From: Phoronis australis | Taxonomy: Eukaryota > Phoronida > Phoronidae | Length of the DNA stretch: 64,000 nt | Direction of reading: 5' to 3' | Assembly: GCA_002633005.1 (NCBI GenBank) | Contig: NMRA01000005.1 | Coordinates: 1,341,855-1,405,854, forward strand | In this document: positions 12,101-24,100 of the stretch, in pieces | Layout: the number at the start of each line of letters is the position of its first letter | Position numbering within the stretch: position 1 is the first letter of the stretch | The notes under the pieces: model-generated | The model's input: only the letters and a program-made list of their open reading frames with translations | The model's database searches: none | Told to the model about the DNA's origin: nothing | Program-made: the position numbers and the translations under genes

Positions 12101-15100
12101 TGGGATTCGACTATTTTAGCCACCTGTGGGCCACTGGACATGATTTCAATACTGATGATGTCACTATCCTAGACTGTTAGGAAGGGGTGTTAAATAAGCA
12201 TTGAGAGTCCGTCTTTAAATAAAAGAGGCGCTTTAAGATTTGATTAGTCACACAAATGACATGGTGTTCTGATGTCAATGCTGCGCCACCTGGTCAAAAC
12301 GCCACCAGTTGGCCAGAAAAACGATAACGTCACAAGCCAAGCTGAAGTATGTGAGATGCGGACGCAACATCGCTAATGTTTTGTAAGTTTTTATTCCAGT
12401 ATCAGACTCAAACTTTATCAGTCTTAGTTACTATTGAATAACATTTAATTTGCACAAAACCGTAGAGGCAACAGAAAAATATCCCACAACAGTTAACAGC
12501 AGATTCACCAGTTCAGTACTGGAGAATATCTCCGCAGAGAAAGCAAGGAACCTTCATTCACATAACAGGTCAATCTCACCAGGACCAGGCAGACTAGTGA
12601 TAATGGTTATAACTGATAAGAAGACTGGTCTGGCCGATGGGGAGGGAACGTTGTGAGCTGGCTCACGTACAGCAACTACATTACCCCAGTCATTGTCACG
12701 TACCTAATCTGACTTCTCCAGACATCCTCAAGGAGGAGTTATAGATCGTCGTCTGGTTATGATGCATTGCACAATAGATACCATAGATTTGCAGAGCTTT
12801 AAGGAAATGTGCATTACGAAATAGAAGTGTTCTGTGATTGAAGCAGTTTTGATTTAAACTACTTCAGGGCTTGGAATGATCAATGACAAAAAAGCGGACA
12901 ATTTTCCAAGTGACGTATCATTCCACAAATAAATAAGCTTCAGCAATAGAAATAGCTTTTTGTTGAACAATTTAACAGAAATAAACCCTTTCACATGAAT
13001 AAAGACAAAAGAATGATAAAAAGAGACGGAAAAAAGAAGAAACTGGGAAACAAATATTTAAGAGAAAATTTAAACTAAAAAATAAGAAACCTTTTTAAAA
13101 AACGAAAATTCTAATCCCTGTAAATAGTCAAAGTAGATGTGATGTTTGGACTGGCAGTTTGTAATAGCTCAAGACCAGGCTCTGTAAGTTGGTTGTCACC
13201 ACAGGTCATATTCATAACCTCAAGCACTGACAAAACATCAGTTCTGTACCAGATAAAAAATTATTTCTTAGAATAAGGAACCGATACAAATTTTCTAGCT
13301 GTAAATCACCTACAGTTAGTTTCTTAGATGGAATGTGGGCTCGCAAAAACTTTAAAAATGCTTCACAAAACTGGACCAATGAACAGCAGACGCAGAGTCC
13401 AATAAAGTGTAAGCTAAAATCATCAATTTAGGACACGACATGGCGGATACGTGAAATGTTATTTTTTCACAGAAGACGTGCAGCAGCAGATTAACACTTT
13501 GCTGTGTTCAATCTACCAAGACAGTATTTTGAAAAATTGTGGACTCCTACAACAAAACGAAAAAATAGTAAATTTGTCAATTATTTTGTCTGAAATCGGT
13601 GCAATTTCACTGTACACGTTCACAAAAAATCTAAAGACCAGTCACATTCTAATTGCCGAGGCACAAGGGAGGATGTACCTTTTTCTATCACAGCCATCAA
13701 TTAATAAGGATTAACAACACAACTGGGCGAAATTTGCAACGCTTTCGAAACAAGCGTCTTTTAGGTGCATCTTGAAACAAGCCAGGATCACATACACAAA
13801 AACAGAAATTCTGTTGAAAGCCTAGCTTACCAACTCATCCTTTTGTGTTAGTGCACTGGGTATGTTTAAATGGAATTAGGAGTCCCATCAACCATGTTAA
13901 GACCAATTAAATACAGGTGTACCACTGCAATTAACTGCCAAGATCCCTTGGTTAACTAGTGTAAATGATTATCAGATTGAACTGCTGATGAACGCGGCTA
14001 CTAACCATGATCTAACTACAGTCTACCAAGCCCCAAACACTCCCAAAGCACACACACACCCAGTGATGACCAATTTGTACTAAATAACAGATCCATATCA
14101 TGACAAGCAGGTATTGCAGGTGCTTTCAACTGCACGGCCACGTACATTTGCCAAGGTGTGCAGGATGTAGAAAAATGGTAAAATCATTAATTTCTCTTTC
14201 CTTTACCATTTGGGAAGTCCAGTCCAACACAACTCCACCTGCCTTTCACACTGCGACTATTGAGAGCGGGAATGACGAACGTCTAATTGAATCGCGCGTG
14301 ATTGACATCGCGGCCTCTAACAATTACAGCGGCCACGGTGGAGTTAATGTTTATGACTGCAGCGGAGTTGCGGAACTCCACACTTTAATCCACCAATTTT
14401 GAGAGGGGTTATGATGGCTAAGTAGGTCCAGGAATTACATTTTCCCATAGAGCAAACTCCGCGAAGCAGCAGCTGTTTCGGTAGGAAAGCGACAAAAATG
14501 TAAAAAGATGTACCATCTCATTCAATACTCACAGAAGAGTGCACAGATTTGTGGGTAAAAGTCAGCATTTCCAACGTCATTTTCAGACCTGGCGTGCCAA
14601 GAGAACCGTGGGGACGCCACATAACATGCAGTGAAATGGGTCTCAAGGTTAACTCTAGCTTACAGCACCCCTAAAGTCACACCCCTTTCTGGTTATCGTG
14701 AACCTGAAGACAGTCATACAATATTGGCCAAATGTTAAATTCTTGGTGTCACCACTTTTGGTCATCCTCTTAGTCACGATATTTATGATTACATCAATGC
14801 AATTTTTTGTTTTCATCAGGCAAGACGTAAGACACGTATTTTTACAGAGTCAATTATCAACAATTACACCATTGCCTTAATGGTCTTTCTTGCACAATGC
14901 CTTATCATGTGAAAATCGCTGCGTTCACGTGAACATGACGTGAACATGACGTGAACACAGTGTAACTGTCTGTTTTGTTACTGTTGGCAAAATATCAGGC
15001 TACGACAAACACGAAACAAAAATGCTTTCTTACAAATCTCATAAATCATTAACACACATCTCCCTATTACGTCAATATTTAATTGAAATTCCATTCACGA

Positions 15101-18100
15101 GGTACTCATTCTCAGCTAACGGGCAACATTCGTTTACTTGATACGTCCCCCCCATTCCTATAATGTCAGCATTATAAAATTATGTTTTTGCAACGGTTGC
15201 CTCTTTTTAATCACTGGCCACTGGCAAATCGAAGATTCCTATTTTTCATTCTTGTTATGTCCCTGTTTAATAAACATTCTGATAATGAATCATTAATTTT
15301 CAACAAACACAGCCACTTTAGCTCATGTCTCTAATTAATGACTACAAGTGACTACAAGTTATAATAGTACACAGACCTAGTAAACAAAGTGCATGGCAGC
15401 CCCAACTTCCCTCAGCTTAGCATGCCACCTTGGCGTAAACAAACGCCTCTGGGGGATATTTCCATCTGCAGACAAGAACTGAAGCCGAGATCTTAATGAG
15501 AGAGCAGAAACTAGGCTGGGCGAAGAAAAAAACGTTGACCACGAATCAATATTCTCCAGGAGTGTCAAGGGATGACACGCGAAAACAAAAGCTTTAGAAA
15601 ATAAGTCATTTCCTGTTATCAAGGCCACGAAACCAACCAACCAATGAACAAGATGATAAACTGCATGATGCACCAGAGGAAACAAGTTTTAACACAAGGT
15701 TAGGGGGCGCAATGCACGTGGCTTTGCCATTTTTGTCCCCACCTCAACATAGAAACAGACGCACAGAAATGCTTGTAACCAGGGGTGGAACCAGGATTTT
15801 GAGTTGGGGGGAAGGGGCAGGGCAGAGTATTAGCCAGGATTTTGCCCATAAGACATTCGCACCCGTGAACTGCCAAATGGAATCTGGGAAAATTTTACAA
15901 AGGGGCCATGGTCTCCTTGCCCCCCCCCCCTTCATTCCGCCACTAGCTGTTCTAAATACGTTTTAAACCTGTAAAATGCTACGAACCTTTCGGTTTTGCT
16001 TCAAGATCAAGTTAGAAGCAAAAAATATGCTTGAGGGATAAAAAGTTTGCCGACACAACTTATGGGAAAGCAGAAATGTTATTTGCGCGTGTTAGTGTGT
16101 ACAATGCTATCCCATTTTTTTCTTTGATTTTGAAGACGGAGAGGAAGTGCGCCAGGCAGTTAAAGAAGATGATTCACATCATCACTGCAGTTAATAACAA
16201 ATACAAATCGACCAAAGAGAAAAAAAAACTTTTTAGTTTTCCATCTGTATATTAATAAATTCTGTGAAAACGTATGGATGCAAAAACCAAAAATGCACCA
16301 TGCAATTGGAGATCAGCCATTTGGAATAATCTAACAAGCAAAGGGACTCGCGCTAACGCAGGCCAGTGGGAGTAGCATGCTGAGGTGATATCAATATTTT
16401 AACACAGCTATTGCCTCCACAACTTATTATGAGACATCATGACAGTTTATAATAGATTCAGGCTCCCACAGCTCGTTCATTCCAGCAATTGATAATTTAA
16501 CGTGCACAAGAAATAAGGGGTTTTAAAATTTAATTTCCTGTTAATTTCTATTAAGCTAAATAATATTCTTAGGCACTTGGATAAACAAAACCCAGTAGGC
16601 CAAAAATAAAGAGCATATACCATAATTCAAGTGATGACTAGAGGTAGACATAACTGCAATAGCTGAGAGCAATGTGCTGAGAAGAGCTATTACAGAGATA
16701 ATCAGTTGGAAATATTAGCCTATTCTCCAGCACATGCAAACAGGAAGTGAGCTTTACACAATGACTGACATTTCCAGGTCAAAACACAAGCTTGGCAAGG
16801 GAGTTGGCAATCGATGACATAATTCCTGTTTTTGCAAATAACCATTTCATATGGTGTCAATAAAACTAGATGAAGAAAACACATACAATCCCTGCAGGGA
16901 AAACAACAACATCACTACACAGACGTTTTTCATACAACTCTTACTAAAGAGACTACAGGGGCCTTGGGGATCCATTTTATGAAAAGAGACTTAAGGAAAC
17001 AGCAAAAATTCTCTAGATTCGGACAGTGAAAAATGAACTCTTTTCCTCTGGGTCACAGCTTGTACCAAAATTTAGAAAAAGGTAAGATTGGCAATCCCAA
17101 TTTAAAGAATTATGATCACTGACTAAGGATCACTCATCTCAATGTTGCATACCAGGGAGAAATATGAATATGTAGCGAATGATGTTGTAGAAAACAGTGA
17201 GAGCGTTCTTGAGATCTAAGCTGGAAATTTGTATCAAAGAAAATTTGATCAAGTTATTGATAGGTTCTTTTGTTATCAACGAATCTTTCTTTTTGCTACA
17301 TTTTTCTTACAAAGACATGGTCAGGTGACCTGATTAATGCCAGACAGGACAAGAGTAAAAAACCAACAAGCTTTCTACTTTCAAATACTATACTTTTTAC
17401 TGGGTAAAATCTAGTATTTTGTAGATATTAAGCTTACTATACGGACTTAACCATAGGGTCATACATAATGTTAAAAAGTTTACAGGCTTTCTGAAAATAT
17501 ATCCATAATTTCATGGTGCACATAACACTTTTCATGAAATATTTCTTTGACATGCCAACAATGGGAGATTTCGAGAAGAAACGGAGCTGGATGCAAGCGA
17601 CCTCTAGAGGACCATGCAAATTAGCTTTTGTTTAAAATACACGACACCTAATCGCATACAGTGCGAAAGGGTCTTTTCACAAAGTCAAAATTTTCGAATC
17701 TGCCGCCCGCTGTGAAGAAGTACACCCTGCCACAGCCAGGTGACATCTCTGGTCCAATGTTATCAGCCCTCATTACTAAGCAAAACCTTAATTCAGCAAA
17801 TTGTGAATAGGGAGCATAGGTCAACATGTTTGATAAAGCCTTGAAGTTAGGTTTCATGAAACAGATCCTAGAAGGATGTCTAGAACATGTCATTGGGTTT
17901 TTAGATGAATTTGTTTCACCTCTGTTAGCTACAAATTACCCAGAAGTGCCTAAATCCTGGAAGAATTACAAGGGGGCACGGACATTTGTGTGTTCTCCAA
18001 AACTGCTTTTTGTACAATTACTTGAAAATAGAAAATATTAAAGGAAATTTTCGTGATAATTTTAATTCCAATAGACCACTTGCGAGTTGTATGAAGGTCA

Positions 18101-21100
18101 CGCGTGAAAACACGAGAGCAGATAAAATGTCCGGAAACAGGGGACAAAGTAGGGAGAATTGATAGTTTATCTTGTGTACCACTGTGCTGCGAATGTCGAT
18201 AGCTGCTACTTATAAATCTCATGCGTAACGTACTCGTAACATAACATTTCGTTAGTAATGAGAATTTGTGATTTTAACTGCGTCATTTGAGTGGTGTTAA
18301 CTCACATTGCTCTACAAAATGCCCGTGAAACATTGTAGTTACGAAACTTGCAACAGTGACACAAGATATACAGTAGGCAGTGACCAAGACGACAGGAGGG
18401 TTCAGCCAACCAGCTAGATGTACGACTACTGTAGCCAAAACACAGCTTGGAACCACTGTGTGTATTAGCTTCCTCGCACCCCAAAGTTTCGTACAGCCTG
18501 GGTAGTTCTGCTCCTCACCTCGTCGTGAAACTTCTATTGAACATGTAGAACTAACACATGTAGAACTAACAACCGGCGGCCGAGGGGAGGGTGCATGCAA
18601 ATTTGGGAGTCAACTGATACCCACCTTTCTCATTGCAGCCATTCAAGTTAAAAACTATCTAATTAATGACAGTTTCCTGCACAAATCTCCTCTTTTTGTA
18701 ACAAACGAATCGTAGTTTTCAACACTACGCACGTGACACGTGCACTCACCGTTTCCAAAAATTTTGTGACATCTCTCGGGAGATGATGATAGCTTCGCAG
18801 TGGCAAAATTTGTTCTGAAATTCGGTTTGCTGGTATCAAAATATCAAAAATTAGTAAAGAAACCAAACCATTCCCGATAATGTGTTGTGACATTTACGCA
18901 ACCTCTTTGCCAGGAAGCGAAGAAAAGTTGATTGAAGACGGAATCACCGGGAGAAAAAAGAAATTGGCCAATTTGTGACACAGTATTTCATGGCCCCGAA
19001 AGCCCACACAAAAGATTCTAACACAATTTTAGCAGCAGAATAACTGCAGAACGCCAATTTTCGAACACTGGTAAATAATTCAGTTTACTCAAGGAAGAGT
19101 GCAGTTTTTAATGACATTAATTTGTGTCAGATTTTATTTGGTCAGTATTTAACCTACATGGATGCAAAGATTTGCAGAAAGGCTACACACAAAGTGGTAT
19201 CTAGCTGTATTTTGACGACAGATTCAGCGATCTAATAACCACCGACAAAGTTGTTGGTGGCACAGTCGTCGACGCAAAACGTTCTCTTAACACTAAAAAT
19301 AATAAAATATCCTACACCAGACGAATGAGGCTACATACAACACAATGACAAATATGACAGGTTATGTCACCCAACACGTGACATCATAACTGCTTACGAT
19401 GACCGCCAATAAACCCGCACGTGGTCAATTGTATTACTTTCAGTTAGACAGGAAATGGAGCATCCCACTCCCTCCGCCTGCTACGGACTACTTATCCGTT
19501 CTTTATTCAGTTGCAAGAATTAGTCTCGCATGTTTCCTTGATCACGAAACACTCGCATCAAACGAACGTCAGAGAAGTCACCATACATTCAATCAACATG
19601 ATTACATCACGGCCACGCTCTTAACCACCCCCTCTTTCTTAGTTTATGAGCGAGCGCAAACGACGCGGATATGACTTCATCACGATCTTGCTGCCAATAA
19701 TTCATACTGGATCTCTAATTGATTGGCAGCCAGTGGCCGACACCCACGCACGTCTAGCATGGGTATTGAACAGGTGGACCCCTGCGCGCCAATGCGAAAC
19801 TACGTCAGAACTGACGCAGATGGATACAATGAACGCACAATTTTATCCATACAAAATCCACTCGATTTTCAAGTTGAATGCACACACTGGACAATGGGAA
19901 AAATTCAACTGTAAGAAGCTGCTTAAACAGGTATATGAGTATAACCCGTACATCAATTTTAATCCCAACCAATCAATTTCCCCAACTGCCTTGAACTCAC
20001 CAACTTTGCCTTACAGTCATTTGAATGCATTTTTGTGTTAAGAAAAAGAAAGTCCATGCAATTGATGATTTAACGGAAATTAATGTTAAAATTACTACAT
20101 GATTTCTTTCATTAAATGTAACACTCAAAAATGATGAAAATACCTCGGGTATAATGAAAATGAAAACGTTTGTAAATTACTTACACGTAATCAAGTAAAT
20201 CAGTGTTTAGTGCAATGAGTCTGGGTTTAAGGCCTGTGCACATCAGATGCAATGCTTTTTAAAATTAATTGCATATAAGTTATCACTTAAATTACCAACA
20301 AAATCAATAAAGTGAAGAAAAAATCCATTTAAAAGGCAAAAAGTCAATCTCTACTACCTAAAAATCAACAATGGACTTTTAATTTTTATCAAAATTTCAA
20401 TTCATTTAAAAAACGAATAAGTCCAATCCCATTCACAATAACACAAGACTGACCCCCCCCATTGTGTCATGGTGATTACGCTATAGGTAAACAAATCTGA
20501 CGTCATAGGGGCAGCAGGCAAATATTTGATTTTAATATAAGCCACATGACAAAATTCCAAAGGAACCAAGATGAGTTGATGCTAATGAAAATAAAGATTA
20601 TGAACCTTTGAGAAGAAAGATTGCACAACAGTGCCAAATCCCATATCCAACCAATCTGGCACATCAAAGTTGCCTAGGCAAACACCCCAGATTCCACAAT
20701 GCTGGAGCACCAGGACTTATCTCCCCTAGACCAAGCAAGCCAAGAGCCAGACTTGTCTCCCCTGATGTCTGAACAAGTCACTGCACATCATTTGAATTTT
20801 AACGTTGGACCAGAAGATTAAAACCTTCGAGGCATATATTTAAGTACATGTTGGACACAAATACAACAAAGAACATACAAAATGGAATGTGGTCTATCTT
20901 GGTACTTGAAATTGAACTTGGAATTATTTTTGACATTTTCCGATCTACAGTTGTGTAAACTCAAGATGGGTGTCTTTGTTTCCTCGAGTATGTTACGGTT
21001 TATGGCGATGAGCATCTAGTTCAAGTTTGCACTTGATGACCCCTAGATTCCAGCTACAAACTAAAGAAAAAACTTAAGATTTCTAGAAAAAACTCCAAAT

Positions 21101-24100
21101 TTTGAGTTCAGAATCATACTTATATCATAAATGCACACATCACAAAGAATTTGTCAAAGAAAATCGGCATATGTACGAAAATTTCTCAATGTCATCACTT
21201 TTCATGACACTTTCAACTGTTCAGCCTCATATTGATTATTGTGTACCAGTTTGGGGGCACACTAGTGACACACTTGTCAGCAAAGTCCAAGTAACCTAAA
21301 ATAGAGCAGCCGGGGTTATCCTGGCTACTAGAATTAAGGACACCTGTGTCTGACCACTTGTACTCCAAGCTTGGATTTATAAAAAAAGTAATAGAAATAA
21401 ACATCTCTCTGCCTGTTGCATGTACAGATGTGTCAATGGCTTGGCTCCAACATATCTCAACTACAAAGTCAGTAGCAGTCAAGCTGTATACTTCCATTGC
21501 TGGTAATGTTTCATTAAAAAAAATAATTGAAACCGAGACCAGAAAGAGGTCTTTCATTTACGCTGCTGCTGCAATATGGAACTCTCTTAGCCCAGAAATT
21601 AAACGCTGCGATTCAATTAATGCCTTTAAATTTAATATTAAAAAGTGGCTGTAATTTATTTACCCACTCTTACACTTGTACCTGTCTTAATTATGTCATT
21701 TTTCATTACTGTAAGTACTCTCACTATTCAGTATCCTTTTTACTTAATTTCACATCTCTTAATCTAATTTCATCATCCTTCGTCATTAATTTATTACCCA
21801 AATTCTCAACCTGTTTTAATTGTTGCTTTGTTATGTGTATTTAATTAGCGTTTGCCTACTTTATTGTATTATATTGTACTGTATAGCATCCTGTAGTTGA
21901 GGGCCCTCTTGGAAAGCAATGCTGACACTGAAGAGGCCACCTTCATTTTAAATATTACAATAAATTAAAAATCAAAAATTAAAAAAGTCAAGCATAAGCC
22001 AGGATTAGACAGCTACTCAAATGGACCATAGTGTACTGACTGAAGCTGATCTTGAATTCTCACAAAAGTAAAACTTGCAGAAAATGTCAAAATATCCTCA
22101 AACTCAATTTCAAGTACAAAGAAGAGACCCGGGTCTGTTTCACTTGATGACGTTTGCGGAAATTCATGGTAAAATCTCTCTTTATGTAAAAATGTGGCTA
22201 CCCAAACAACTGCTATTGTTTTAAAGGCAGTATCAAGACAGAACATCAACTTTCAAAATAAACTGGACATACCAAGACAGAACCCTGTCAAGCAAGGTCA
22301 AACGTTGACGTACTTAGGAGCACAATTGTTTTGGCAATGTGACAGACATATAGTGCAACTGTTAACCCTTAATCAGATATTAAATAACCATTATTGCACC
22401 CCAACCACTACTTATGAAAGGCACAATGAGACGGCATGTTAAATGGCAGGCCCAGAGGTGTACGTGAGATTTGGACAAGGTTTTGCCAGAGTTGAGGTAC
22501 ATCCTAATTTCATTAAAACTTTTTCCTTAGTCCAACTTTCTCCAGTGTAGTTTGAAAATTACGTTAGTCACTTGCAGGGTCCCTGAATTTTGCCAACCAG
22601 TTTTCCGCACTGTATAACGAGCATCAAACTGGGTCTCAACATTTAGGACCCTGTCAGCGAATAATGCCAAAACTACTGTACGAAGCGTTCTATACGAAAC
22701 CCGACCTTGCTTGGCACACATTGCGATGAGCGAGACAAGACCCATCACAAAGCCTAAGCTAGCACTAGTGCTTATGACCACTTGTTTTTTCCCCAACAGC
22801 AGATTCCTTTCTTCTTCAAACAAACATGATACCTTTAAGAATTGAAATTTCAGAATGAGCAACCCGATTATCGCTAGGTGATGTTGATGAAGGAATGGTC
22901 CTCTATTATAACTAGGACAGACTGAGAACAGTAACCTGGTGACCATTACGTAGAGACAATAAACTCGAGAAAGATCACGCAAGTCTTCACGAGATGTCGC
23001 CATGTATTGAGGGATGTACTTAGGCCTCAAATGTCCAGTCGTCAGTTCGGCAACAGAAATTGTCCAGCCTAAAGTCAGGTTGCCCAGCTTTTAAAATAGC
23101 ATGCTTTTCAGTACTCAAAAGTCCCATTTTCCAGTGGCACAGCCAATAAACTGGCTATCATATCTTGGTCAAAAATCGTTTGTTAATTAGGCTGACGACG
23201 CCATCTATTCACCTGCTCTTTGCTCAAGTACAGTGAGAATTCCTATCTAATATGACCAAGACAATGCTCCAGAAATGAGCTCAATGTTAGCAATGAAGCT
23301 GATCTCCAAGTAGAAACAACACACCGAGGAGACGACTTATTTATTTGAACTCCACACAGAAAAACGATAAAGCGCCTAACCGTTCCAAAAATTCGCTCTC
23401 GATCTGGGCAACCAGCCAGATCTTCTCGCCCAGCACCATTTTAGTCACACTAGTGATTGGTTGAGTGGCTAAGTACATCCCTGGTACGACAAACAAAGCA
23501 CGTGACCACACACTAGCGGCTTCTTGAGTCCACGGAAAAGGGCTTGGAATGACCAATTACGAGGAAGAGGAAAATTTTCCAGGTGATATATCGTTCCACA
23601 AATAAATAGGCTTGTGAGATAAATATATTTTTTTGAATTGTAAAAATTAATTGAAATAAACGTTTTTATATGAATAAAGTCAAAATAATGATAAAAAAGA
23701 GACGAAGAATGAGGAAACTGGAAATCCAATAAGAGGCAACTGAAACCAAAACGGAGGAAATCCTCTAAAAAAAGGAAAAATCGAAGCCCCGAGGGAACCC
23801 AGCCCTGAACACAATTACCGATGTCATTTGTGAAGTGAGGGCCCCGCATTACACACGTGTTTATACAAGTGNCACCGAGGAGACGACTTATTTATTTGAA
23901 CTCCACACAGAAAAACGATAAAGCGCCTAACCGTTCCAAAAATTCGCTCTCGATCTGGGCAACCAGCCAGATCTTCTCGCCCAGCACCATTTTAGTCACA
24001 CTAGTGATTGGTTGAGTGGCTAAGTACATCCCTGGTACGACAAACAAAGCACGTGACCACACACTAGCGGCTTCTTGAGTCCACGGAAAAGGGCTTCGAA

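Noticed and set aside
19399-20041. Overlapping plus-strand frames of 63-131 codons
   Set aside because: No domain, no splice context and low-complexity ends. They are consistent with chance in intronic DNA.
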